DNA of 64,000 nucleotides from Actinernus sp. WN-2022 (lineage: Eukaryota > Cnidaria > Anthozoa > Actiniaria > Actinernidae), in contig JAOWCC010001634.1 in assembly GCA_030867875.1 (NCBI GenBank), forward strand, positions 97,443,321 to 97,507,320, read 5' to 3'. Shown here one piece after another: positions 21,711 through 31,662 of the stretch. Made by a program: the position numbers and the translations under genes. A model generated the notes under the pieces. That model did not search any database. It saw only the letters and a program-made list of their open reading frames with translations, and was not told where the DNA came from. How positions within the stretch are numbered: the stretch's first letter is position 1; every line of letters starts with the position of its first letter.

Positions 21711-22145
21711 GTCATTTATATGTACCAGTATATTTCTGTATAATAAATGATTCCTGGGTTGACGTCACGTTCATTAGCATTTTGAAGATATAAGCCTAAC
21801 AAACTCAACACTCAAATCAAGAATATTCTACGATTCAACTACTTACTTGATGTATAATTGATATTTGTGATAACGAAATAAACGTTAGGCGCACTTTAAA
21901 TTTCTCTTAAAAGTAGTATTTTTCATCCAATCTTTGCCATCCACCATCAACATTGTCTCAATTGTTTCCAGTACATCTGGAAAGCATACTCTGCAAATCT
22001 GAGTAGTAATGTTTGTCTTTTGTTATGAGAGACTGACAGTGCTCCAGACCTTTAAGTAATAGATAAAGAATGAGTAGCCGATCTTTATCCGATGATAAAG
22101 ACCGGACACAAATTCTTTATCTTACTTATCAAACGTCTAGATGTA

Positions 22146-22305
22146 GAGAGTCATGTTTTCAGTTATTTTGGTGATACAACTTATTTTGGCCGAGAAAATC
22201 GAAGCCAAAGTTTATGTAAATCAGGACGAAATCTGTATCAGATTTAAAGATCACTTATCGGTCGGTGATTTCATTTGTTTTTGCTTCATGAATTATTAAT
22301 GAGTT
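22146..22305. repeat. Dispersed repeat, inverted relative to 2470-2635
   Basis: TCAGTTATTTTGGTGATACA and onward to TTGCTTCATGAATTATTAAT matches the complement of 2470-2635. Both are diverged copies of the same element. Confidence 0.8.
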
Positions 22306-22362
22306 TGATAATGCCATTTGCTTAGTTTATTCTAATCGCTCGAACTCACCTTTTCTTTTTAG

Positions 22363-22428
22363 CATCGACGTATCTCAAATGTGCCCGCTCACATACTCCT
22401 CAGATTCGAACTCTCCAGTTTATGACAG
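22363..22428 (+). CDS. Exon: tail cassette with two tyrosines (LTYSSD, PVYDS)
   Basis: This 66-nt phase 2-2 exon has a strong acceptor (CACCTTTTCTTTTTAG) and the donor GACAG|GTCTGT. It reads IDVSQMCPLTYSSDSNSPVYD plus a split serine. PVYDS resembles SH2 or PTB docking sites; the Ser/Asp-rich context could also be a kinase substrate. The preceding split codon joins it to either the 20090 or the 18289 exon, and it runs in frame into the NPNY exon. Confidence 0.76.
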
Positions 22429-22692
22429 GTCTGTATACCATGAAAGTGTTCTTGGCCTTCATACCTAAACAAGGACCTGCGCTATAAACGGCCTGTACCA
22501 GGCACACTCACACCTTTAGTTGGCACTCGGCCTTTGTCAAGTGAATATCTCTATTCAAAGCTCTGCATACAACACGTCATGCTCCGCTTGAATGATCTCC
22601 GACTTATCTGGTTATCGCGCGAAATTCAAATCAAACACTTGAATGTTTGATGTGTAAAATAACACCAAAGTTTGTAAATGGTTCTAAAACAC

Positions 22693-22886
22693 TATAGGAC
22701 ATTTTCATTATGGTGTCATTGTACTACAACTACCAGAATCCTTTTCAAATTCTTTTTCTCATTTAAATTTATCAACTCCTTTGAGAATTCCAAGACAATG
22801 GTCCAAATTAAGAAACAAAAGAATCCGCGCAAAGAGTTCTGGTAGTTGTAGTACGTGACGCCATCATACAAACGTCCTATTGACCC
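22693..22886. mobile_element. MITE with ATAGGAC ends
   Basis: Left ATAGGACATTTTCATTATGG then TGTACTACAACTACCAGAA pairs with right TTCTGGTAGTTGTAGTACGT then CAAACGTCCTAT. Confidence 0.82.
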
Positions 22887-23075
22887 TTTCAGCTTGCCTG
22901 TTTGTTGCCCCATTTCAGACCACGTGATAGTTCTCTAGAGGATTCAGTACTTTATTTTCCAATTATAGAAATTGGTACATTTTCTCTTGGGATACAGAAA
23001 ATCAAAAACGCATTACTCAAGGGAAAAGTCAGGTGGTGTGAAATGGGGCAACAAACAGGCAAGCTGAAAGGGTCT
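22878..23075. mobile_element. Second adjacent MITE with GACCCTTTCAG ends
   Basis: TATTGACCCTTTCAGCTTGC then CTGTTTGTTGCCCCATTTCA is repeated as its complement at 23038-23075. The left edge overlaps the right end of the preceding MITE, so one landed at the edge of the other. Confidence 0.85.
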
Positions 23076-23343
23076 ATTGACAGGCATAACTGAGCAGCTA
23101 GCTTCCTGCTGTTTTACTTTTGTTTTAGCTTATTTTCATTTTGTAACAGGAGAGGACTGATAACTTGCTTAATTGTTTTCGAATCCCAAAGGGCGAGAAG
23201 GGGAATGAGCAACCCTTTTCTAGTGCGGGTCCTTTTTAAAACTTGTTTTTATTTGGCCTTAACAATCTGTTTCATTTAAGTCAAGTTTAACGTTATAATA
23301 TTCCTTTGGAGCTGATTGTTCCTCAATATGTTCTGCCTTGTAG

Positions 23344-23413
23344 TCCTCTGGATGCCAAAAAGAAGTCTTCATCGATTACTAATCCAAACTACGAGAAAAC
23401 CATCGATATACCG
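23344..23413 (+). CDS. Exon: tail with NPNYEK (NPxY) motif
   Basis: The acceptor CTGCCTTGTAG and the donor ACCG|GTAAGA bound 70 nt, phase 2 to phase 0. It reads PLDAKKKSSSITNPNYEKTI and ends DIP. NPNY is a second NPxY motif, directly after a Lys/Ser cluster. Unlike the upstream cassettes this exon changes phase, so it is probably obligate. It joins the three-codon terminal exon at 25399. Confidence 0.77.
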
Positions 23414-23472
23414 GTAAGATAAGTACCACTTCCTGTACAAGCAAGGTCATATTAATAAGGTCTCTTGCACGA

Positions 23473-24290
23473 ACAGTCACATACTGATATATCACTTCAA
23501 TAACCAATGAATTGCGCTCGTGATCCCATGGGAAAGCACTCACGTGCTGATATATCACTTCAATAAGAAATGAATTGCGCTCGTGATCCCATGGGAAAGG
23601 CTTTACTGGAAACAGTCACGTGCTGATATATCACTTCAATAAGAAATGAATTGCGCTCGTGATCCCATGGGAAAGGCTTTACTGGAAACAGTCACGTGCT
23701 GAGATATCACTTCAATAACCAATGAATTGAGCTCGTGATCCCATGGGAAATGATTTACTTGAAACTATCATGTATTGATATATCAACTCAATAACCAATG
23801 ATTTGAGCTCGTGATCCCATGGGAAATGATTTACTGGAAACAGTCACGTACTGATATATCACTTCAATAACCAATGAATTGAGCTCGTTATCCTATGGGA
23901 AATGCTTTACTGGAAACAATCATGTGTTGATATATCACTTCAATAACCAATGAATTGTGCTTGTGATCCCATGTGAAAGGCTTACTGGAAACAGTCACGT
24001 GCTGATATATCACTTCAATAAGAAATGAATTGCGCTCGTGATCCCATGGGAAAGGCTTTACTGGAAACAGTCACGTGCTGATATATCACTTCAATAACCA
24101 ATGAATTGCGCTCGTGATCCCATGTGAAAGGCTTTACTGGAACAGTCACGTGCTGATATATCACTTCAATAACCAATGAATTGAGCTCGTGATCCCATGG
24201 GAAATACTTTACTGGAAACAATCAGGTGTTGATATATCACTTCAATAACCAATGAATTGTGCTTGTGATCCCATGGGAAAGGCTTTACTG
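23473..24290 (+). repeat. 76-bp tandem array, about 11 copies
   Basis: The unit CAGTCACGTGCTGATATATC then ACTTCAATAACCAATGAATT, CTCGTGATCCCATGGGAAA and GGCTTTACTGGAAA repeats about every 76 bp. The array runs directly into a copy of the dispersed family (24285-24445). At 44990-45045 the same family carries just one such unit, so the array is an internal expansion of that element. Confidence 0.95.
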
Positions 24291-24445
24291 GATGGCAAAC
24301 AAAGTGCGAAAGCTGTTTAAAAAGATCGACAATCGATTGGAGGTGGAAAATAGCATTTACAAACCGGTTTTGCTAATAACATTACTGATCTCATACGAGT
24401 GCCTTTAAATGTGTGAAGTCAGATTTTATTGCCATCCAGTACAAC
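24285..24445 (+). repeat. Dispersed repeat family member carrying the 76-bp array
   Basis: CGATTGGAGGTGGAAAATAG then CATTTACAAACCGGTTTTGC and TGCCATCCAGTACAACCAGG match the other copies listed for 18585-18715. Confidence 0.88.
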
Positions 24446-25398
24446 CAGGTGCTTGTATTCAGCTATTTCGAGTTCTTCCAAACTTCCACAAGTGTTTCTA
24501 TAACTCATAGAAACAAGGGGAAAATGTTTTGTATTTCCTTTATAAACTAACCGACGGAAAATTAGCGCGCTCAACTTTCTATGTTCACGGCTTTCATCCA
24601 ATCAGAGCGCGCGTACTTCGAATCTATTTTATAAATTGTATATACTGTATACTTATATATACTGTGTCTGCCTGCCTGTGTATTTGTATGCACATATGTA
24701 TGTAAGTGTCGGCGATCTGATTGGACGAGTAAAGTCCGCCATCTGCCAATCAAAAAGTGGAAATTTCGAACCATGAGTTCTGTTCTCAAGCTGGGCTGTT
24801 GCCGAAAACTTTCTTCTACGGTTGGAGAATCCGTTTTTAAATTCAAATTACCACCCTTTCTCTCCAATTTGGCTGGGCACTAATAAGACCTGGATGTTGC
24901 TGAAGTACTTTCTCGATAAAACATCTAACGATACAAAATCAAGCAGAAAAAGAAGTTCGTACTTGCGAGAAATTACTAGTGAGATGACAAATCTGCCCCA
25001 TCAGTTCTTTGCACGTCTCAATATCGGGCTGTTCGACCGGTGACATCTCGAGCTCGGCTGATGAAATTTTCTTTCAAAGGCTCAATAAATTAATTTCAAA
25101 TGTAAAGTCTCACCTTTTCAGTTAGACTCCATTTCTGGTTATTCATATTTCAACCAAGACAGTCATGCGCAGTTAAAGTTTTGTTTCAACTGGAGGGCCA
25201 AATAAACAAAGGATTTGTACAAATGCGCATGAACCGTAAATTGGTCTATTGACGCAAAGCAATCTTTTCGAGTCATGGCTGGTACATTAGCATTACAATC
25301 GTATTGTTTTTAAACAACGAATATCGCCAGATCCGTAATGTAATGTATTTCGATCTTACAATAATCAAACTATTTTTTTGCTTATCTTTCTTTATTAG

Positions 25399-25407
25399 GA
25401 AGCTTAA
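25399..25407 (+). CDS. Terminal exon coding part: Glu-Ala-stop
   Basis: After the strong acceptor TATCTTTCTTTATTAG the phase-0 continuation is GAA GCT TAA, ending the receptor with DIPEA. The coding part is nine bases; the remainder is 3' UTR. AATAAA at 25562-25567 could be the polyadenylation signal. The short coding part makes this a tentative but phase-consistent end. Confidence 0.6.
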   Translation, partial: EA

Positions 25408-25561
25408 CATCTTTCGCCAAAGGATATGGATGTGTGACCATAATTAAGGACAAGATTAAATCCATCAACTGTGGTTGCTAGCTATAGTTAAAATAATGCG
25501 ACACGCGACGAATTTGCACCATGGGCTTTTATCGCACGGCGGCCATGTTGAGTCCCAGGAG

Positions 25562-25567
25562 AATAAA
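25562..25567 (+). terminator. Candidate polyadenylation signal AATAAA
   Basis: A canonical AATAAA lies 155 bp after the receptor stop codon. No other strong candidate lies closer. Confidence 0.4.
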
Positions 25568-27955
25568 AACCTTTGTTTTCGTCCGGTAAACTCGTTCTGA
25601 AACCAACCAGTGCGAGGCTACCGGGGCCAAAGCTATTGTTTTATCCAAGATGGCCGAACTGCGATAACAGCCCATTGTTGCGCGAAAAGTCAACGTAGTG
25701 TAACATGGCGCAATCTCCCTTGCGGCAACATACCAGAAGTTTTCGAATCACCTTCATAACACTGCAAACGAATTGCTCAACTTTTGTTGGAGTTGCTTCA
25801 AGTAATACCGTCGCCGTTGACTTGTCGGGCAACGTCGTCTCAGAAACCTTTTCGCTGCGCCCACGGAAACGAGGGTACATCAACAAACAAAATGGAGGGC
25901 CTTGTTTCCTCTAGGAGCCTGGGCGCTAGCTAGATTGTTGCACACGTGCTAAAAGTCCTCTCGTGTAAGATACATTAAAAATCGTCGCGTGTGACGTCAC
26001 CTTTCGGGAGGGGGTTGTTAAAATGCTACCTTAGTAAGTAAAATGCTACGTTGGCAAATCAGATTTTATATACTAGTTTTCTAGAATTGCCGATTTGAAA
26101 TGAAAAAAAATACATGTTAGTGCATGTTATATTTCTAAACTTACAGAATATACTCTTTCTTTGGTATAGTGTTCATATAGGGTTATTTATATTTATATTT
26201 AGTATTATTTAATGCATATGGTGTAACAAAATTATATTATTGTGAATGTAGAGTTTATATTTTCGCCAAGTACAGGATAAAGGTTAGCCGTATAAGGTCG
26301 TCAACTGGATATTGCCAATGGTAGGGAAATTCTATTGGCAAACATTGTCTTAGAATGTTTTGAAAGCAGTAGTTATTTTTGTTAGGGAATGGTCAGAAAT
26401 TAGCAGGGGGAGAATGAAATATTTTAACCCTCCCCCCATTCTTCCCTATAACCAACCCTTTTTCATTGGCCCATTGTTTATGACCCTCCCTTTTTGGGGG
26501 TCCAAATATATATATATATATATATCGAGAGAATAAAACCAAAGTTGTGAACTTGAAATTCATTAATGTTTCCCTTGGTGGGGGTGGGATCTCTATGACG
26601 TCACCACTCATTCTTCCCACAACGCTGAACGCGCTCGTCCCAGGCCTTGCCCTTCGGGCTCGGCCCGGGTCTGGATTTGTCCGTTTATCATGCGAGAATC
26701 TAGGGACTAGGCTGCCTCTAAGTCGTACCTCGAGCGCCTCCGCTCCAGAGAAAATAGTGTTAAACAGGAAATTCCGGTATAAAATGGCCAGGCCACTGAT
26801 ACATTCAGTTCTCACTCGGCCCTTGTGGAATGAACATCTCTGTTATGCTCCGCTTGAGTGCTCCCTACTGATTGCTTATCGTGCGTAATTCAAATCAAAC
26901 GAGGCTATTAATGTTTTTTTCCACGTGATATCCAAAGAGCGTTAAAAACTTCCTTTAATTGCTAGTTTTGACCCCTTATTTTAATCTGCCTGCATAAATC
27001 TGCCCCAATATCCTGTTTTGAGATGTTCTTTTGACCTTTGCATTAGACCTACTACTGTCTGAATCTGCTCTGTTTTGCCATCCACAAGGCAAGAATTGCA
27101 GGGAATTATCAAACGATTCATATTGTTTGGGTCAATAACAATGTTCCTTTACAAGAATAATAAGGTTGGAAAGAAGTCAAAAGGAAAACAGACTACCTTA
27201 GTCTCGCGCGTCGGTTCGGTAGCCGTGTAACCTAAGAAACTCGTTTATCCCACATCAATAAAACGGTAATGGACCTATTATGCAATTACCTACTTGTGAA
27301 ACCGAAAAAAACATTAACAAGAGGCTGCGCGCAGCCTGTACTCGGACCGTATGGAAGTCTCGCAGACAAGATGTTGATATAGACCATCTTACAGTTTTCT
27401 AGTAAGAGCACATTAAAATTAGTAAGAATGTCCATTTTGGGAATTATAACTTTTATAGTGATAGGAAACTTAGCCTGCAAAAATAGTCGATCGCGTTACT
27501 ACTTGTGACGTGTGCGATCCCATGAATCATTGCACGCAATGTTTTGATAGCCTGATCCTGTGATTTGTATGGTGGCACGTGAGAAAATATTTCGTTAAAG
27601 TATCTCCTTGCGAAAGGAGACGCTCGGCCACGTCGCTATTCGGTACGCGCACAGATCACGGTTAGTGCCACGCACATTTACCTCGCTATGATAACGCACA
27701 ATAAGATCACTGTTAGTACGCACACACAATCAGTTTAATTTGAGTTAGTCCGCACGCACTAGCAGGGCTCGAACTTAAAGTGCCTATAACCCTTCTTGCA
27801 AGTTTATAGCTATGAACTTTTGAAATATTTTGAATACTTCTGTGAAAGTTTTCGCTTAAAAAGAATACTCAAATGTTCTACGCTTGTTTCAAATCGTGTA
27901 AATTTAACCTTTCCTGACCCGTGATGACCGCGTAAGTAAAAACCTGGGTCTTTTC
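25568..27955. other. Intergenic, no gene recognised
   Basis: It contains a TA dinucleotide run (26506-26525) and a partial MITE with GTTAGGGAATGGTCAGAAAT then TAGCAGGGGG at 26376, related to 38576-38802. Bases 27775-27955 are a solo arm of the 52786-53300 MITE. No exon was supported. Confidence 0.5.
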
Positions 27956-28917
27956 ACACCGTGCGTGACTTCTTCTCGAACGGGGTGTTCCGCTTGTTCT
28001 GACGTACGACGACAGTATCATCTTCGATAAGGGATGGTTTGGCATCTGATTCTCTTTATCATCTTCAAATCCTCCTTCGCAGTTTTTGGGATTTCAGGGA
28101 TTTTGCCTCGTCTCTCCTTCCAAACATCATGGAGAAAGGACTTCTTTCTGTAACTACGTGTGGGGTAGCTCTGTACACACGAAGGAAAGTGTGTAGGCTA
28201 CCTTCCAATTTTGTTCCTCTACTGTAGTGGTTCTGATGAATTTCTCAAAGGTCTGCATAAACCTTTGCTTCCCAATTTCCTTCTGGGTGGAGTGGAGTTC
28301 TCTTTCTGTTCTTATCTTTATTGTTGGCGTCCTTTATTTTCCTTAGCGGTATGGTTGTTGGTACGTTCTTGTTTACCAGATAGTTAACTGCTCTCTGTAC
28401 GCCGAGGCTCCTTCGGGTCACATGAATCCCTCTCCAGTGGGTGTCTTGGCATATAGTCGGCTGGATTTGTTGCCTGGCATGTATTAAACTGCGAAGTCAA
28501 ATTTTTGCAGGTTCACGGTTCCATCTCTCGATCTATTCTCACTTGGGGCTTCCTGCTTGCGCTGTTGAAGATGAACTCTAAGGGCTTATGATCTATGATA
28601 ACCTGTGCTCCTGCTAAGTACATACGCAGGCGTTCGCAGGCCCATCGTATAGCCTGCGTCGCATCTGAACTGAACCCTGGTTAAATCGGATGCGACGCAG
28701 ACTACCATCGTATTGCTAAAGCCTCTCGTTCCGTTTGGCTGTATCTTTGCTCAACCTGTGTAAGGGCTCGACTCGCATTCATCACACGCTTGTGCTCGTC
28801 CTTATTCTTCTGCGCCAGTATTGGTCCCAAGCCTACCGGGCTTGCATCCACTAGTACTTTTGTCTCTACTCCGACCTTAATTGCGTTCGACAAAGGAGAA
28901 CGCATACTAATCTTGCA
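27955..28917 (-). pseudogene. Ty3/Gypsy retrotransposon, RNase H to integrase end (decayed)
   Basis: Read on the minus strand, 28905-28715 encodes a Ty3/Gypsy RNase H start (KVLVDASPVGLGPILAQKN, RALTQVEQRYSQTEREALAI); it continues past a 55-bp insertion with RMYLAGAQVIIDHKPLEFIF. Near 28190-28120 is an integrase tail (RATPH, TERSPFSMMFGRR in shifted frames), and near 28015-27965 a VVRQNKRN..PFEKKS segment typical of the integrase C-terminus. The integrase catalytic core is missing and several frameshifts and stops are present. The RT half of what is probably the same copy is at 32707-33960. Confidence 0.8.
28650..28704. mobile_element. 55-bp Mutator-like mini element inside Gypsy RNase H
   Basis: TAGCCTGCGTCGCATC and the complement GATGCGACGCAGACTA enclose only about 23 bp. 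CCATCGTA flanks both sides. Removing it restores the RNase H frame across the site. Confidence 0.8.
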
Positions 28918-28974
28918 GTGGACTCCCTGTGGTCATGTGTGGGCTACCTGTGCTTCCCCAGGCGAGTCCTCATG

Positions 28975-29324
28975 CACACCGCGGCAAAACGTCACGCGCA
29001 TGCGTATTTGCTATTTCTTGTCCGCGCGCGGCCGCCCCCAGTTTCCCGCGAAAACTGAAATGAAACAACAGGCACATGCCGTGATTTTAACGTTTCTGCT
29101 TAAAAGTATTCATTTGTGAACTGTTTTGTCAAAAACTAAGAAAACTACTTAAAAGCTAAGCCTAAGACTTTAACAGGTTGAAGTTTTCTTAATTTGTAAT
29201 TCATTGTGAGTTTACTAAGTTATAAAATTATTTACTAAAAAAGTTGAAACCCTCGGTAATTTGTATTTGATAGCAGAGCCTTCGTTCTTTTGGCCAGCGG
29301 AGCATACCGTTTTGCCGCGGTGTG
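28975..29324. mobile_element. MITE with CACACCGCGGCAAAACG ends, 9-bp target duplication
   Basis: The left end CACACCGCGGCAAAACG and the right end CGTTTTGCCGCGGTGTG are perfect complements. GTCCTCATG directly flanks both sides (28966-28974 and 29325-29333). Nothing in the interior is coding. Confidence 0.93.
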
Positions 29325-29381
29325 GTCCTCATGTTTAGAATAAATTATCTCGGCCGGGGAACTGGTAACCACACGTACACG

Positions 29382-29439
29382 ATGTTGGCCAGTTCACCAA
29401 AATGGCCGCTCGCGTGGCTTCTGGTTTTGCTCGCGATCG
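29382..29439 (+). CDS. Orphan first exon: signal peptide with consensus donor
   Basis: ATG opens a 19-codon frame reading MLASSPKWPLAWLLVLLAI, a short N-region with Lys, then a Leu/Ala-rich hydrophobic core, followed by G|GTAAGT in phase 1. This is the layout of a first exon encoding a cleavable signal peptide, and the phase-1 donor matches the phase of the extracellular modules in the receptor upstream. No downstream exon was found in the window, so the gene is either broken by transposons, has very long introns, or the exon is a chance match. Confidence 0.4.
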
Positions 29440-29809
29440 GTAAGTTACTTGCCTTATTTTCCGACAATCCAATGCAATGATGTTTCAAACGTTCGCAAGT
29501 ACAATTGAGCAAAGCCTGAGGAAAGTGTGTAGTACATCTGGAGGACTGACAAAGTCCAATATGGTCTGTTTTGTACCTTGAACATTCAACTCGGCCATAA
29601 TTATTTATTTGTGTTGAACCCGAATGAATCTGCGATCGAAAATATGCTGAGGGCTTGCTCGTAGACTTGCTCCAAGTCGAACTCGCTGAGTCACTTGGTA
29701 AGCGATTACTGGGTCAAAAAGCGAGTGCGAGAATCGAAGCGAGAGGCGAGTTCGACTTGTTTCACTTGCAGGAAATTGAATCGGGGATTATGTTTTGGCG
29801 CGAAAACAC

Positions 29810-30397
29810 ATTTCAGGGGCGGAGCTAGCCTCCAATGCAGACGTCTTGTGTGGTTCGTTTCCCTCCCTCCCACACCAACGTCTGCGAACTCAAGCCACAT
29901 TTTGTGTTCCGTGACTTACGGATTGTTTATTTTGACCAATCAATTTGCTAGTTAGGGTTTTCCCATAGCCCAAACATAATTAATTACTTCGTGGACCGTG
30001 GGAACACAAACATTTGATTGGCTGATTATTTCGACTTCCATTTTTGCACGTGCAGCACGTGCTAGCCGCCAAGACAACAGAAAATAACTTCAAAACGATC
30101 ACAGGTTACCAAGTGGTAAAAAAAAAACATATTTCAGTGCATAAAATGTGGACTTTGGCTATGGATTTTGAAGCTTCCGAATATCTCTAAAAGAAAGATC
30201 TTCACGTCATTCCCGTTGCCACAAAAAAAAACTCTGCTTTGGTGGCAAGAATACTCAGTTCAGCGACTTGTAGGGAATCTATTCATATCGACGAGCTGTG
30301 CATTTTAATGAGCTCCCGGAAAATGAGAGCTCTCTGATTGGCTGAACAAAAAAAACGGCTTGAGTTCGCAGACACAAGACGTCTGCAACAAGACGTC
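29810..30397. repeat. Inverted-repeat element into which a LINE inserted
   Basis: GCAGACGTCTTGTG (29836-29849) and GTCTGCGAACTCAAGCC (29880-29896) are mirrored by GGCTTGAGTTCGCAGACACA then AGACGTCTGC (30357-30386). GGGCGGAGCTAGCCTCC (29817-29833) has an approximate counterpart beyond the LINE (GAGGCTAGGGCGGAGC, 31661-31676). The element was therefore palindromic before the LINE insertion split its right arm. Confidence 0.6.
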
Positions 30398-31662
30398 TGC
30401 TGATGATACAAATATGTTCTATTCTTCAAATAACATTGACGACCTTGAAACAGTAGTTAATAGTGAACTTAAGAATGTATTGAATTATTGTTCCGCAAAT
30501 AAACTATCAATTAACTTTAAGAAGACCAATTATATGCTAATAACTACACCTAGAAAAAATCCTATAATAAGAATAACAGCTTGTAATATAGAGCAAAAAA
30601 CTCAAATTAATATCTAGGTGTTTTTATTGATCAGCATCTACAGTGGGATGCACAGCTTAAACATGTCAGTGATAAATTGGCAAAAAATACAGGAATTCTT
30701 TATAAGTTACGACATTTTGTTTCAATAAACACATTAAAACAGCTCTACTACACTCTTGTGTATCCCTATTTAAATTATGGTCTAATGAGTTGGGGAACTG
30801 CCTGCCAATCTAGACTGGAAAAAATTAAAGTAAAACAAAATAAATGCCTCCGTTGTATCTTCTTTGCACATAACAGAGAGAGTGCTGCTCCTTACTTCAA
30901 ACTTCTAGAAATTCTTAAACTTGATAATGTTTTTAATCTTAAAATATCTTCCCTCGTACATAAAATTAAGTATGTGTCAATGGAAATCCCTACTACTTTT
31001 TCTAACTTGGTTCTGTATGCCTCTGAAATTCACAATTATAACACTAGGTACTCCTGTAACCAAAACCTCTACAGACCAGCCTCGAGAACAAATTATGGAC
31101 TTACAAGATTTAAAGTAATATCATCAAAAATATGGGAAACAGTACCAATCGAGATAAAATGTTTGCCTCATAACAATTTTAAAAAACAATATAAGCTCTT
31201 CCTCCTTGAAAGCCAGATATAAAATGTTAGCTGCATTTATGATATATGTATATATCAATTATATATCAATTATTATTTATAAATACTTACTGTAAATGTC
31301 TACATTATTCTGTATTGTAAAATTACCATATATCCAAACCTAGTTTGTACATGTAAGCAGCCTTTATTTTATTTTATTTTCTTCCTCTTTTCTCATTATA
31401 ACCAATAGTCATACTTTTTAAAACCCTGTAAAGATACAATCAAGCCTATTCGTTTGTTTATTCCTCCCCTCATTAACTTTCAAAATGGTAGTGGTTAACT
31501 CGAAAGCTTTCGCTCCTTTGACCACTACACACTATTATCTAAAGATTGTAATTACTATCTCCTATTTATTTTATTTTTCTCATGACTTGTTATATTCAAC
31601 CAATAATTGTAACATGAACAAGTGTGAATAAATTGAACTTGAACTTGAACTTGAACTTGAGG
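30398..31662 (+). mobile_element. 5'-truncated LINE (non-LTR retrotransposon) with RT C-terminus
   Basis: It begins inside the reverse transcriptase at the ADDT catalytic motif (30399-30410) and continues through NKLSINFKKTNYM. After a frameshift near 30610 it reads YLGVFIDQHLQWD, then a 181-residue frame (30677-31222) with LKQLYYTLVYPYLNYG and ending NNFKKQYKLFLLESQI. This is the C-terminal RT region of a CR1/L2/Jockey-type LINE. There is no endonuclease because of 5' truncation. The 3' end is a GAACTT repeat tail (31634-31660). It is inactive. Confidence 0.9.
31634..31660 (+). repeat. GAACTT tail of the LINE
   Basis: About 4.5 tandem GAACTT units follow AATAAATT. Short tandem tails rather than poly(A) are known from CR1/L2-like LINEs. 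Confidence 0.88.

Larger units (their letters stand above)
200..25407 (+). other. Gene span: discoidin-CUB-SUEL lectin membrane receptor (5' end outside window)
   Basis: This span holds the visible part of one + strand gene. Eleven exons join without a phase conflict (200-347, 1787-2149, 4622-4933, 7224-7620, 16391-16450, 17158-17205, 18289-18339, 20090-20116, 22363-22428, 23344-23413, 25399-25407) to 517 codons including stop. The extracellular modules are bounded by phase-1 introns, the classic phase for shuffled domains; the cytoplasmic exons are phase 2. The order is end of a discoidin domain, CUB, SUEL lectin, Ser/Thr-rich stalk, one transmembrane helix, and a tyrosine-rich tail. Discoidin and SUEL domains are known glycan binders and CUB domains are interaction modules, so a surface recognition receptor with phosphotyrosine signalling is the natural inference. 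The ligand and exact family are unknown. The signal peptide and the start of the discoidin domain lie before base 1. The introns are filled with repeats; the largest is 7621-16390. Confidence 0.8.

Noticed and set aside
26393..26888. Overlapping 113- and 140-codon frames
   Set aside because: They span a MITE end and microsatellite, lack splice signals and resemble no known protein.
28039..28227. Plus-strand frame of 62 codons
   Set aside because: It is the antisense of the decayed Gypsy integrase tail.
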